DNA from: Arthrobacter livingstonensis
GTDB taxonomy: Bacteria; Actinomycetota; Actinomycetes; Actinomycetales; Micrococcaceae
Assembly (NCBI RefSeq): GCF_003219815.1
Contig: NZ_QJVD01000018.1
Location: forward strand, 1-64,000
Direction of reading: 5' to 3'
Length of the DNA stretch: 64,000 nucleotides
A program made the position numbers and the translations under genes. Positions 16,928-26,164 of this stretch are shown here, one piece after another (positions within the stretch are counted from its first letter, which is position 1; every line of letters starts with the position of its first letter). The notes beneath the pieces were generated by a model. It had not been told where the DNA came from. It made no database searches and was given only the letters and a program-made list of their open reading frames with translations.

Positions 16928-17713
16928 TCAGCGGGACTCCCACCGGAACCAGCGGATGCCGATGGTTGCGCACACCGCTGTCCAGGCAACACAGGTCACC
17001 AGGGACCAGGCGTCCTGGGCGCTCCAGGCCGCCTGGTTGAGCACGTCGGCGAACAAGGTCATGAGCGCGCCGACCGGGGTCCACTGCGAGATGGTGTTGA
17101 GCGTGTCGCCGAGCAGGCCCGTGCCGCCCACCAGGCCCAGCAGGATCAGGACGATGAAAATCAGCCGGCTCACGGCCAGGACGGCGGTGGCCGACTTCAC
17201 CAGCCCCACCACGGCCTGCCCGATCGCCAGAAACGACACGCCGCCCAGAAGTGCCACAACCAGGACCAGCAGGAATTGGCCGGCCCCCAGCGCCAGGCCG
17301 TGCAGGATGACGCCGACCACCACAACAATGATGGACCCGGCGAGGTTGGCGGCCACCTGGATGCCCATGCGGCTGCCCATGATGCCCCACGTGGGAACGG
17401 GGGCGGCCCGCAGCCTTTGCAGGACGCCGGTCTCCCGGTCGTGGGCGACGGCGAGGGTGTACCCCAGCATGCTGGAGGTGAGCAGACCCAGGGTCAGGGC
17501 CAGGCCTATGGTGAGCGTGCTCCCGCCGAGACGGGACTGGGACTTCCCAAAGGTGGTGGCCACCAGAATAACTATCGGCAGCAGGACGCTCAAGGTTGCA
17601 GATACCTTGCTTCGCAGCAGGACGGTTGCGTCGGCGCGGAGCAGTGAGCTCAGGGCCAGGCCCAGCGGCGGCCGGGCAGTGGCACCGCCCGTGTTCGTGC
17701 CGGCGTCAGTCAT
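16928..17713 (-). CDS. ABC-2 type transporter permease
   Basis: A 261-residue membrane subunit from ATG 17713 (an in-frame ATG at 17722 is also possible). About six hydrophobic segments, including LSVLLPIVILVATTFG and RLIFIVLILLGLVGGTGLLG, with the cytosolic coupling stretch RETGVLQRLRAAPVPTWG. It overlaps the end of the ATPase gene by 8 nt, so the two form one exporter. Its partner ATPase is frameshifted, which would leave the permease without an energy source if real. Confidence 0.9.
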   Translation of the reverse strand: MTDAGTNTGGATARPPLGLALSSLLRADATVLLRSKVSATLSVLLPIVILVATTFGKSQSRLGGSTLTIGLALTLGLLTSSMLGYTLAVAHDRETGVLQRLRAAPVPTWGIMGSRMGIQVAANLAGSIIVVVVGVILHGLALGAGQFLLVLVVALLGGVSFLAIGQAVVGLVKSATAVLAVSRLIFIVLILLGLVGGTGLLGDTLNTISQWTPVGALMTLFADVLNQAAWSAQDAWSLVTCVAWTAVCATIGIRWFRWESR

Positions 17714-18493
17714 GGCTCCCACTTCCCGTCAGTCCAATGAAAACGTCCTCGAGCGTGACGGCCCCGTGCGCCACCTTGATTACCTCGGCGTCGTCCTTGT
17801 ACTTTTCGATCAGCCCGGACGGCGTGGACAGTGCCACGAGCACGCCGTGGTCCATGATTGCCACGCGGTCGCAGACCGCCTGCGCCTCGTCCATGGAATG
17901 CGTGGTGAGCAGGATGCTGCGCCCCTCGGATCGAAGGGACTCGATCCGGTTCCACAACTGGCGGCGGGACTGTGGATCCAGTCCGGCCGTTGGCTCGTCC
18001 AGAAGGAGTAGTAGAGGCTCGTGGATGGAGGCGATGAAGAGGGCGAGGCGTTGCTGCTGCCCGCCGGAGAGCTGCTTGAACCGCCGGCCCAGTTCCTCGC
18101 CAAGCCCGATGGACTCCAGTCGGGCGCGGAGCTCGTTGCTGCTGAGCTGCACACCGTACAGCCCGGCATAGAGCTGGCGATTTGTTCGATGCCCAGCTCG
18201 GCCTGAAAGCTGCAAGACTGCAGATGCACGCCCAGGCGGGCCTTTACCTCCAGGGGCTGTGACATGGCCTCGATGCCGTCGACGAGAATGCGGCCCGATT
18301 TGGGGCGGACCAGGCCCTCGATGGCGCTCAGCGTGCTCGTCTTACCTGCGCCGTTGGGGCCCAGCAGGCCGAAGATCTCCCCGGGGTCGATGTTAAAACT
18401 GACACCGGCGACGGCGATTCGGGCTCCGTAGGCCACCTCAAGTTTGTCAACCACCAGGACGGAAGGTGGGGCCGGTTCGTCCGCGTCAGCCAT
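17706..18493 (-). pseudogene. ABC transporter ATP-binding protein, 1-nt frameshift
   Basis: Starting at ATG 18493 (GGAGAGGG upstream) the frame carries Walker [16 protein letters not shown] and reads through ELGIEQIA, then goes out of frame (SSMPGCTVC). The rest continues in another frame from [16 protein letters not shown]: signature [12 protein letters not shown], Walker [13 protein letters not shown], and [11 protein letters not shown]. The whole gene is 788 nt, one short of 263 codons, so a single base is missing near 18177-18184, most simply a C from a GCC(C)AG run. Joined, it is an ordinary drug-type ATPase fused to its permease by an 8-nt overlap. Either an inactivating mutation or an assembly indel. 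Confidence 0.85.
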
Positions 18494-18616
18494 GATGGCA
18501 CACCCTCTCCGGGGACCGGCGGAAGCCTGCCGCGCCCCCAAGACCAATGCTAGGAGCGGAGGCTGTTAGTCGCCTGTGGGCAGGTGATGCGTTTTCTGTT
18601 TGCGGTGCCGTCCTCA

Positions 18617-18994
18617 TTACGGGCCAATCGGCGCCGCCCAGCCGGGGCGGGGGATGAGGCAGAACGGGTGTCCGGCAGGATCCGCGTAGACAGGGGAGGC
18701 GGACCCGCCCAGCCGTGTGGCACCCAGGGCGAGGACGCGCACGCCGGCGGTTTCGACGTCGTCGACCATCACGTCAAGGTGCATTTGCTGAGGGGAGGCA
18801 GGATCCGGCCAGCGGGGCGCACGGTGGCCGGGGGCCAGCTGAAAGGCGAGCCCGGAGCTGTGGTCATCGGCGGAGACCACCACAAAGTCGTCGGAGCGGT
18901 AGGTGACGGGCTGGCCGAGCAGTGTCGAATAAAAACCTGCCAGGGACAGCGGGTCCGGACAATCGATCACAAGGTGGTGCAGGCGCCCGATCAT
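18617..18994 (-). CDS. VOC (glyoxalase/bleomycin-resistance) family protein
   Basis: A 125-residue single VOC module: LHHLVIDCPDPLSLAGFYS opens the first beta-alpha-beta-beta-beta half, and QMHLDVMVDDVETAG plus YADPAGHPFCLI the second. The two His and the final acidic position are consistent with a metal site. Small members of this family act in glyoxalase, dioxygenase or resistance roles; which applies is not visible. It is a single gene, transcribed away from the ABC locus. Confidence 0.88.
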   Translation of the reverse strand: MIGRLHHLVIDCPDPLSLAGFYSTLLGQPVTYRSDDFVVVSADDHSSGLAFQLAPGHRAPRWPDPASPQQMHLDVMVDDVETAGVRVLALGATRLGGSASPVYADPAGHPFCLIPRPGWAAPIGP

Positions 18995-19063
18995 GCCGCC
19001 GAGACTACCACCGCAGGACTGGAACTGGCCATGGCCGTCAACAGGAGCGGGCAGCCGCCGGCG

Positions 19064-19402
19064 CTACATGGCCGAGGTGTAGCTCCCCATGGCTGCGGCA
19101 AAGTTGGACAGCTGCTCGGGACTGGACAGGGAAAACAGGACACCGACGACGGCCGTCATCGCGGCGGCGACGCCGACCGTGGCCGCGGCGACCACGGCGA
19201 TGAGCTTGGCGTCGTCGTCGATCCGGCCGGGCATCTCCAGCGCGGAATCGATCAGGTTCGGGGCGAAGTCAAAGGTGCCGTCGGCCAGCACGGCCACCAC
19301 CTGGCCATGCCGGCGGTCCAGGCGCATGGAGGAAATGGCGTTGCCGTGGCGGGCCAGCAGGATGTCCGATCCAACGGAACGGCGGGTTGCGTACGAAATC
19401 AT
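19064..19402 (-). CDS. Hypothetical protein with one transmembrane segment
   Basis: A 112-residue protein starting at ATG 19402 with GGGAG upstream. The N-terminal 60 residues are soluble (YATRRSVGSDILLARHGNA, QVVAVLADGTFDFAPNLID). A hydrophobic segment KLIAVVAAATVGVAAAMTAV lies at about 70-95, then a short tail SSPEQLSNFAAAMGSYTSAM. I do not recognise the family. It is divergent from dnaG with about 210 bp between them. Confidence 0.7.
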   Translation of the reverse strand: MISYATRRSVGSDILLARHGNAISSMRLDRRHGQVVAVLADGTFDFAPNLIDSALEMPGRIDDDAKLIAVVAAATVGVAAAMTAVVGVLFSLSSPEQLSNFAAAMGSYTSAM

Positions 19403-19612
19403 TGATGGCTCCCAAGGTGTGCGGCAGGGGGCCTGCGTCCTGTGCGGCGCAGGCATGTCCGCGCCATTGGGGGCACTTCCAGAATATCGCCGCATGCTCC
19501 GGGGGGAGCCGCGTTTTCCCGAAGATCCGGGGTGATTCCGGACACCCAGGCGTTCTCCACAAGCACCGGCCTGGCTGGTCCGGCGCGGGGGAATCTCACG
19601 TAAACTGGCCGG

Positions 19613-21673
19613 GTGGCTGGATTGATAAAACGCGAAGACATTGACGAGGTGCGCACCCGCACCGACCTCAAGGAAGTCGTCGACGCCTACGTCACCTTGA
19701 AGTCGGCCGGAATCGGCTCCTTCAAGGGGCTGTGCCCGTTCCATGATGAACGCAGCCCCTCGTTCCACGTCCGCCCGCAGATGGGATATTTCCATTGTTT
19801 TGGCTGCCAGGAGAGCGGCGACGTCATCTCCTTCATCCAGAAAATGGACCACATTCCCTTCTCCGAGGCCGTGGAGAAGCTGGCGGGGCGCATCGGCTTT
19901 GAGCTGCACTATGAGGACGGCGGCACCGGCCCCCGGCGCGAGGAGATCGGGCGGCGCCAGCGGCTCCTGGATGCCCACAAGATCGCCGGGGAATTTTTCC
20001 GGGCCCAGCTCCTGACCCCCGCGGCGGCGTCAGGCAGGGCATTTTTGCAGGAGCGCGGATTTGAACGCAGCGCCGCGGACCGCTTTGGCGTGGGCTTTGC
20101 CCCGCAGGGTTGGGACGCCCTCCTCAAGCACCTCACTGGAAACGGCTTCACCCAGGAGGAGCTCAAGCTCACCGGCATGTTCTCCGAGAGGTCCGCCGCA
20201 GGTGGACAAAACCGGATTTATGACCGTTTCCGAGGGCGCCTCATGTGGCCCATCCGGGACATCGCCGGGGACACCGTGGGCTTTGGCGCGCGCAAGCTGT
20301 TCGACGACGACCAGGGCCCCAAATACCTGAACACCCCGGAAACACAGCTGTACAAGAAGTCCCAGGTCCTCTATGGCATCGACCTGGCCAAACGGAACAT
20401 TGCCTCCAAGCGCCAGCTCGTGGTGGTGGAGGGCTACACGGATGTCATGGCCTGCCACCTGGCCGGGGTGGATACGGCCGTGGCCACCTGTGGCACGGCT
20501 TTTGGCGCCGACCACATAAAGGTGGCCCGCCGCCTGCTGTCCGACGACGGCACCGGCGGCGAGGTGGTCTTCACCTTCGACGGTGACGCCGCCGGCCAGA
20601 AGGCAGCCCTCAAGGCCTTTGACGAGGACCAGCGCTTTGTGGCGCAGACGTTCGTGGCGGTTGAGCCGTCCGGCGCCGACCCCTGCGAACTGCGCCAGCG
20701 CCGCGGCGACGAGGCCGTCCACTCACTGATCCGCTCCCGCCGCCCGCTGTTTGAGTTTGCCATCCGCTCCACGCTGGCCAAGTTTGACCTGAGCACCGTG
20801 GAGGGCCGCGTGAACGGCCTGCGTGCGTCAGCACCTGTGGTGGCCGCCATCCGTGATGGCTCGACCAGGATGGGCTACAGCCAGGAACTGGCCGGCTGGC
20901 TGGGCATTGCGGACCCCGACGAGGTCCTGCGGGCCGTCAAGGGCGCGGAGAAACGTGCCCATTCTGCGCCGGCCCAGCACGGCTCCGCGCCGGGAACCCG
21001 GCAGGCCGGCTCGCAGCCGGCTCCCGCCCGGACGTCGTACGACGCCGGGCCCGGCGCCTCCCAGCGGCACGGCGGGAACGGGGCGCCCTCCCGGGGAGCG
21101 GGCCCGCAGGGCCCGTTCGCTTTCGGCGGGCAGGCGCTGGGAGGGGGAGCCGGCGTCGTACTTGTCGAGGGTCCTGCCGACCAGCCCGCCCAACAAAGGG
21201 TGCCCAGGCCCGACCCGCGTGACCCCCAGGCGCGGATGGAGCGGGAGGCGCTGGAGGTGGTGCTCCAGCATCCCGGGCTGCTCACGGCCGGGAATTGGCA
21301 GCATTTTGCCGCCACCGAATTCCAGGTTGCCGCGTACCGTGCCATCCACTCGGGGATTGCGGCCGCGGGGGAGTCGCTCGCGGCGTCGTCCCAGTGGCTG
21401 GAGGCCGTGCGGGCCAACGTGCCCGAAGAGCTGGGGAACCTCGTCGCCGAGCTGGCCATGAGCCCGCTGCCCACAAAGGCAGACGAGTCACTTGAACGGT
21501 ATTGCCGGGCGATGCTGCGCAGGCTCTTCGAAGGGCAAATCACGCGGCTGAAGCAGGAGCGGCTCGGTGCCCTGCAACGCATGGACCCGGCAGTGGATCC
21601 CGAGGGGTACCGGCTGCTTCAACGCGAGCTCATGGAGCTGGAAATGGCACGCCGGGCACTGCGGGGGGACTGA
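19613..21673 (+). CDS. dnaG: DNA primase
   Basis: Replicative primase, 686 residues from GTG 19613. The CHC2 zinc finger is at about 40-66 (CPFHDERSPSFHV, YFHCFGCQESGD). The RNA-polymerase-like core follows, with VVVEGYTDVMACH (first acidic motif of the TOPRIM domain), FTFDGDAAGQKAA (second acidic motif) and the stretch FDRFRGRLMWPIRD-like (YDRFRGRLMWPI). Residues about 440-540 are a Gly/Ala/Pro-rich linker, then the C-terminal DnaB-binding helical domain. Two tRNA-Asn genes follow directly. Confidence 0.97.
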   Translation: MAGLIKREDIDEVRTRTDLKEVVDAYVTLKSAGIGSFKGLCPFHDERSPSFHVRPQMGYFHCFGCQESGDVISFIQKMDHIPFSEAVEKLAGRIGFELHYEDGGTGPRREEIGRRQRLLDAHKIAGEFFRAQLLTPAAASGRAFLQERGFERSAADRFGVGFAPQGWDALLKHLTGNGFTQEELKLTGMFSERSAAGGQNRIYDRFRGRLMWPIRDIAGDTVGFGARKLFDDDQGPKYLNTPETQLYKKSQVLYGIDLAKRNIASKRQLVVVEGYTDVMACHLAGVDTAVATCGTAFGADHIKVARRLLSDDGTGGEVVFTFDGDAAGQKAALKAFDEDQRFVAQTFVAVEPSGADPCELRQRRGDEAVHSLIRSRRPLFEFAIRSTLAKFDLSTVEGRVNGLRASAPVVAAIRDGSTRMGYSQELAGWLGIADPDEVLRAVKGAEKRAHSAPAQHGSAPGTRQAGSQPAPARTSYDAGPGASQRHGGNGAPSRGAGPQGPFAFGGQALGGGAGVVLVEGPADQPAQQRVPRPDPRDPQARMEREALEVVLQHPGLLTAGNWQHFAATEFQVAAYRAIHSGIAAAGESLAASSQWLEAVRANVPEELGNLVAELAMSPLPTKADESLERYCRAMLRRLFEGQITRLKQERLGALQRMDPAVDPEGYRLLQRELMELEMARRALRGD

Positions 21674-21740
21674 ACCCAACAGCCTGCGGGCGCCCGATTT
21701 CGCAACCGGGCCAGCCTTTGTTATTGTTGTTCGTGCGCGA

Positions 21741-21813
21741 TCCTCTGTAGCTCAATTGGCAGAGCATTCGACTGTTAATCGAAGGGTTACTGGTTCAAGT
21801 CCAGTCAGAGGAG
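21741..21813 (+). tRNA. tRNA-Asn (GTT)
   Basis: A 73-nt cloverleaf: acceptor TCCTCTG pairs with CAGAGGA, D arm GCTCAATTGGCAGAGC, anticodon arm TTCGACTGTTAATCGAA with anticodon GTT, T arm ACTGGTTCAAGTCCAGT, discriminator G. No CCA is encoded. It is followed by a long terminator hairpin. Confidence 0.98.
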
Positions 21814-21821
21814 CTTGTCAT

Positions 21822-21864
21822 CCAACGGCCCCTGCCTGAAATTCAGGCAGGGGCCGTTGGTTTT
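21822..21864 (+). terminator. Terminator after the first tRNA-Asn
   Basis: Nineteen-bp arms CCAACGGCCCCTGCCTGAA and its complement at 21822-21860, with a nominal one-base centre, followed by TTTT. It starts 8 nt after the tRNA. Confidence 0.9.
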
Positions 21865-21961
21865 CGAAAAGCCAATTCCGTGAGTTTTCGCGCAGCAGAT
21901 AGTGTGTCTGAAGGTTTTTTGTTTTTCCGAAAATGCCCTGCTAATCTATTGTCTGCTTCAT

Positions 21962-22034
21962 TCCTCTGTAGCTCAATTGGCAGAGCATTCGACTGTTAAT
22001 CGAAGGGTTACTGGTTCAAGTCCAGTCAGAGGAG
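21962..22034 (+). tRNA. tRNA-Asn (GTT), second copy
   Basis: Identical over all 73 nt to the first tRNA-Asn, 148 bp downstream. The flanks differ, apart from the first few bases after the gene (GAGCTTG). This is a gene duplication that raises dosage; each copy has its own terminator. Confidence 0.98.
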
Positions 22035-22044
22035 CTTGAAAATT

Positions 22045-22076
22045 CCCCCGCACTCACTACGAGTGCGGGGGATTTT
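22045..22076 (+). terminator. Terminator after the second tRNA-Asn
   Basis: Arms CCCCCGCACTC (22045-22055) and GAGTGCGGGGG (22061-22071) with a 5-nt loop, then ATTTTTAT. It lies between the tRNA and the convergent transporter gene, and can serve both. Confidence 0.9.
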
Positions 22077-22093
22077 TATGTTCCAAACAGGAG

Positions 22094-23314
22094 CTAGATC
22101 TTCGGCACCGTGCGGGGCCGGACAATGAACCACAAGGCGGCGATGGCCAGCAGGATGCAGCTACCCATGATCAACGCCATGGGCGTTGCCGTGGCAACGC
22201 CCAGCAGCCCCACCACGGGGGTGATGATCCCGGCGAAACCAAACGTTGTCGCTCCGAGCAGGGATGCTGCAGTGCCGGCCTGGCGGCCGTTACGGGCCAG
22301 GCCCATCACCTGGACGGAGGGGAACATGAAGCCGGTGAAACAAATGAAGAACCACAGTGGCACCATGATGCCCCACAGCCCCAGGCCGAGTTGGTCAAAG
22401 ATGATCATGGCAGCCGCGGCGCACACCTGCCCCACGGTGGCCCAGGCGATCACCCACTGCGGCCCGGTGTGACGCATCAGGTATGCCGCGATTTGGACAC
22501 CGGAGACAATACCCAGCGAATTTGCCGCAAAAAGGAAGCCGTACTGCTGCGGGGTAAATCCGTACGTGGTTTGGAACAGGAACGTCGACGCGGACAAATA
22601 GGTGAACAGGGCAGCAAAGTTGAACCCGCCCACAAACAAGGTGCCCACAAAGATCCGGTCGCTGAATACCGCCTTGTAGCGTCCTCTGACGCTTACGCCG
22701 CCGGAATGGCGCCGTTCTGGCGGCAGGGTTTCAACGATGAACATAAAGGCTGCAATGACCACCAGCGCACCGTAGCCGGCCAGGAACCAGAAGATGCCGG
22801 GCCAATCCATGATGCCCAGCAGCTGGGAACCGATGACCGGGGCCAGGATGGGGGCCATGCCGTTGACCAGCGACATGCGCGAGAGCATGCGGACGAGCTG
22901 GTAGCCGCCGAACAGGTCGCGAATCATGGCCATGGCCACCACCCCTCCACCGGCCGCACCAATCCCCTGCAACACGCGGAAGATCCCCAGCATCGTGATG
23001 TCGGTGGACATGGCCGCGCCGACGGAGGCGGCCACGTGCAGGGACGTGGCCAGGACCAGCGGCATGCGGCGGCCGAACTTGTCGCTGAAGGGGCCAACGA
23101 TCAGCTGGCCGGCGGCAAAGCCGATGGTGGTCGCTGTCAGGGTCAGCTGCACGGCGGTGGCGCTGACGTTCAGTTCATGGCCAATGATGGGGAATGCTGG
23201 CAAATAGAGGTCTATCGTGAACGGACCCAGGGCGGTCAGCAGGCCGAGCACCAGAATGTAGATGAGCTTTTGCCGGCGTGTCAGGCTGTCGCCGGGGTGG
23301 GTGATGATGGTCAA
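22094..23314 (-). CDS. Bcr/CflA-family MFS drug efflux transporter
   Basis: A 406-residue, 12-helix exporter. The N-terminus reads LGPFTIDLYLPAFPII, the characteristic helix-1 motif of Bcr/CflA pumps. QLIVGPFSDKFGRRMPLVLA is motif A, and RVLQGIGAAGGGVVAMAMIRD is the conserved helix-4 region. Members export bicyclomycin, chloramphenicol or sulphonamides; the substrate here is unknown. The start is ATG 23314; about 300 bp of gene-free DNA separates it from the divergent holin-like gene. Confidence 0.94.
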   Translation of the reverse strand: MTIITHPGDSLTRRQKLIYILVLGLLTALGPFTIDLYLPAFPIIGHELNVSATAVQLTLTATTIGFAAGQLIVGPFSDKFGRRMPLVLATSLHVAASVGAAMSTDITMLGIFRVLQGIGAAGGGVVAMAMIRDLFGGYQLVRMLSRMSLVNGMAPILAPVIGSQLLGIMDWPGIFWFLAGYGALVVIAAFMFIVETLPPERRHSGGVSVRGRYKAVFSDRIFVGTLFVGGFNFAALFTYLSASTFLFQTTYGFTPQQYGFLFAANSLGIVSGVQIAAYLMRHTGPQWVIAWATVGQVCAAAAMIIFDQLGLGLWGIMVPLWFFICFTGFMFPSVQVMGLARNGRQAGTAASLLGATTFGFAGIITPVVGLLGVATATPMALIMGSCILLAIAALWFIVRPRTVPKI

Positions 23315-23621
23315 AAAGAAAATCCTAGCTGCCTGGAAGAATCGAGTGGGTTGAAGCAGAGGGCTGCGAAAGCGCCACGCAAAGACGCCTGTGTGCTTAT
23401 GTTATGCGTATATGGCGTGTGGCAGGAACGGCCCTTTGGGCTAGAATTCCAACCACACGGGGGCAAGAACACCGGTGCCGCCATTCGTATTCCGTGATGC
23501 GTCGAATCGTTGCATCCGATGGATGGTAATTTTGTGTTTACGGCAGCGCCGCGGAATTGGGGCGCAAAAAGATTCCGCCGCCCATGAAACGGGTGCGGAA
23601 CCAAAAGATGGAGGCGGATCC

Positions 23622-24461
23622 ATGGCAGGTGGGCAGCAGTCAGCGCACGTCGACTCGGAAGAACGCACGGAGCCTGAGGACTCAACCCTGGTTGAGGCGG
23701 TGAAGACGACTGCCCGGCTGGTTCCCCGCCAGGTCACCGACGAAATTGATCTGGCCAAGCTTGAATTGGAGCACAAAAAGGCCCGTGTGGGCGGGATTGC
23801 AACGTTCGCGGCGCTGGCACTGGTGTTCGTTGCACTGCTGGTCATTGCCCTGGTCGTAGCGGCCATTGCGGGGCTCGCCACCGTCGTGCCGCTTTGGCTC
23901 TCGGCCCTGATCATCAGTGCGGCCCTGCTGCTGCTCCTGGCCGTCGCCGCTCTTGTCACCTACAGGAAAGTCAAGGGGCTGCTTCCCCTGATGCCCGAAC
24001 ATGCCTGGCGCGGTCTCAGGCACGATCTCGGAATTGTTAGGGAAGGCCGGGCCTTTGACGCATCAACCCTCGACGCACAGGACCTAAGCAAGGCCGAAAA
24101 GAAAGCCAAGAAGGCGCAGGAAGAGGCCGCCAAGGAGAAGGCCAAGGCAGAACGCGCGGCCAAGTCCGCCGAGCATGGCCCCAAGGCCAGCCAGGCCGAG
24201 CTGATCGAACGCACTTCGGCACGCCGCGAGCACCTGGTTGCCCTGCGCGAAGAGCTGCTGGAGCAGGCGGACGTGAAAAAGCAGGCCTCCCACTTTGTGG
24301 ACCTTGCCAAGGACAAGGCCGCCGAATCGGCGCGGTCCGCTGCCACCGTCGCACTGTCGCAGGGCGTGGAGACGGCGAAAACGCGATGGAAACCACTTGC
24401 CGTCTTCGCCGTGTCGGCCGTGGCTTGCGTCGTGTTCCTGCGAAAGTTGTTCAAGAAGTAA
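23622..24461 (+). CDS. Phage-holin-superfamily (Phage_holin_3_6-like) membrane protein with a charged tail
   Basis: A 279-residue protein from ATG 23622 with GGAGG upstream. Residues about 20-110 fit the actinobacterial holin superfamily III (VPRQVTDEIDLAKLELEHKK, then two hydrophobic hairpin segments around GGIATFAALALVFVALLVIA and ALIISAALLLLLAVAALV). A Lys/Ala/Glu-rich coiled stretch follows (KAEKKAKKAQEEAAKEKAK), and a final transmembrane segment LAVFAVSAVACVVFLRKLF. These are chromosomal envelope proteins in actinobacteria, not evidence of a prophage. It stands just before pgsA-like. Confidence 0.85.
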   Translation: MAGGQQSAHVDSEERTEPEDSTLVEAVKTTARLVPRQVTDEIDLAKLELEHKKARVGGIATFAALALVFVALLVIALVVAAIAGLATVVPLWLSALIISAALLLLLAVAALVTYRKVKGLLPLMPEHAWRGLRHDLGIVREGRAFDASTLDAQDLSKAEKKAKKAQEEAAKEKAKAERAAKSAEHGPKASQAELIERTSARREHLVALREELLEQADVKKQASHFVDLAKDKAAESARSAATVALSQGVETAKTRWKPLAVFAVSAVACVVFLRKLFKK

Positions 24462-24523
24462 AGCCTTGGACATCCTGCCGGAAGCGTGGCGGGCCTAATT
24501 ATCAGCGGGGAGGGATGACACGC

Positions 24524-25132
24524 ATGTCTGCCGGATCAAACACGGGCAATCCGGGCGCCATCGTCACCATCCCCAACATCATTACCGTGGTCAGGTTTCT
24601 CGGGACGCCGCTTTTTGTATGGCTGGTCCTTGGACCGCGCGAATACGGCTGGGCGGTTTTTGTTCTGGCCATGATGGGGTGCACCGACTGGATAGACGGC
24701 TTTGTGGCCCGCAAGCTCAACCAAACCTCAAAGCTGGGCCGGATCATGGACCCGCTGGCGGACCGCGTGGCCCTGGTGGCCGTCACCATCACCCTGGTTA
24801 TCGCGGCGATCCTGCCGCTCTGGCTATTGCTGCTGCTGCTGATTCCCGACGTCGTCCTGCTGGCCGCCACGCTGTACCTGTTCCGTGGCGACGCGGACCT
24901 GAAGGTGACCATGCTCGGCAAAACGCGCACGGCCGCGTTGATGATTGGCACTCCCATGCTGCTGCTGGCCAAGGCGCTCGATTCGGACTTCACCACCGTC
25001 CTGGCCTGGGTCTTCCTGGGCTCGGCCATGGTGATGCACGTGATTGCCTTTAGTCAATATTTCCGCGCGTTGCTGGCCAAGCACCGCGAAATCCACCACC
25101 CGCCGTCATCCGACCAAGTTGGCCTCCCATGA
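24524..25132 (+). CDS. CDP-alcohol phosphatidyltransferase (PgsA-like)
   Basis: A 202-residue membrane enzyme moving a phosphatidyl group from CDP-diacylglycerol to an alcohol, probably glycerol-3-phosphate. The signature DG-AR-G-D-D is complete: DWIDGFVARK, then SKLGRIMDPLADR. ATG 24524 is used because GGGGAGG ends about 10 nt before it; ATG 24515 is too close to that site. Its stop overlaps the next start (ATGA). Confidence 0.9.
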   Translation: MSAGSNTGNPGAIVTIPNIITVVRFLGTPLFVWLVLGPREYGWAVFVLAMMGCTDWIDGFVARKLNQTSKLGRIMDPLADRVALVAVTITLVIAAILPLWLLLLLLIPDVVLLAATLYLFRGDADLKVTMLGKTRTAALMIGTPMLLLAKALDSDFTTVLAWVFLGSAMVMHVIAFSQYFRALLAKHREIHHPPSSDQVGLP

Positions 25133-26028
25133 TGTGGCTGGCGGTGGTGTGTGCAGTGATTGCAGCATTTTTCCTCGCGTTTGGCGCGCAACGCCAGGGC
25201 ACCGCAGTGCAGAACAACACCGGCGGCCTGGCGTTGGGCAGCTCTGGTTTCCTGCGCCTGCTGCGCAACCCGCGCTGGGTCTTCGGCCTCCTGCTCCTGG
25301 GCGCCGGGATGGCCCTGAACGTCGTCGCCCTTACACTGGGCACGCTGACGGTCATCCAGCCGATTGGCTCCATTGCCCTGGTCATCACCACCATCGTCAA
25401 CTCCCGGGACCAGGGCATCCGCCTCAACCGCGCCACGGTGGTCGCCATCACCGCCTGCGTCACCGGGAGCGCGCTTTTTGTGCTCATGGCCGTCAACGTG
25501 GTCAGTGAGAACACCCACGTCAAGTCCTCCGAAGAACTCACCGTGGTCATGCTGTTGGCCATTGTCATTGTGATCTTTGGCGGCTCGCTGGTGATGTTCA
25601 AGCACCGGCTAAAGGCCTTCTTTTACATCCTCGGCGCCGGTGTCCTGTTCGGCTTCGTCGCAGTGCTCACCCGCATCATCTCCCGCCAGATCTTTGACCC
25701 CAACGGCCTGTTCCTGCTCAATGTCCAGTGGTACTCCATCATCGCCCTGGCGGCCGCGGGCGGGCTGGGCAGCTGGTTTGTGCAAAGTGCCTACGCGAGC
25801 GGTCCGCCCGACCTCGTCATCGCCGGACTGACGGTCATCGACCCGATGGTCGGCATTGCCATCGGGATCACCATCCTGGGTGAGCTTCGTCCTGACGTGC
25901 CGCCGGTGGTGGCCATATCCATGGCGGGGGCCGCTTTGCTTGCTATCGTTGGGGTGGTTGCCTTGTCGCGGCACCATCCGGACGTGGTGAAGCGCCGGGC
26001 GGATGCCAAGAGGGAGCAGCGAAAGTAG
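25129..26028 (+). CDS. DMT-superfamily (NIPA/EamA-like) transporter
   Basis: A 299-residue protein with about nine to ten transmembrane helices, starting at ATG 25129 and overlapping the phosphatidyltransferase stop by 4 nt. Helix content: VVCAVIAAFFLAFGAQRQG, GTLTVIQPIGSIALVITTIV and VIAGLTVIDPMVGIAIGITI, the last repeated pattern (PxG near the helix end) being typical of EamA/NIPA-like carriers. The C-terminus is basic. Substrate unknown; a Mg2+ or metabolite exporter are both possible. Confidence 0.85.
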   Translation: MMWLAVVCAVIAAFFLAFGAQRQGTAVQNNTGGLALGSSGFLRLLRNPRWVFGLLLLGAGMALNVVALTLGTLTVIQPIGSIALVITTIVNSRDQGIRLNRATVVAITACVTGSALFVLMAVNVVSENTHVKSSEELTVVMLLAIVIVIFGGSLVMFKHRLKAFFYILGAGVLFGFVAVLTRIISRQIFDPNGLFLLNVQWYSIIALAAAGGLGSWFVQSAYASGPPDLVIAGLTVIDPMVGIAIGITILGELRPDVPPVVAISMAGAALLAIVGVVALSRHHPDVVKRRADAKREQRK

Positions 26029-26164
26029 CTTCCGCACGAAGTGGTCCTGCGCCAGCGGAACCAGTCAATCCAGAAGTACGACGGCGTTGGGGACCTCCGC
26101 GGTTTCCTTGCGTCGGGGCGCCGGTCCAGTCCGACGGCCGATCAAACCACCAGGAGTCTTATCC

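Noticed and set aside
18165-18195. Programmed ribosomal frameshifting in the ABC ATPase
   Set aside because: No slippery heptamer, stop-codon context or downstream pseudoknot is evident; a one-base deletion explains it more simply.
23622-24461. A prophage holin gene
   Set aside because: No phage structural, lysis or integrase genes lie near it; this holin superfamily is widespread on actinobacterial chromosomes.
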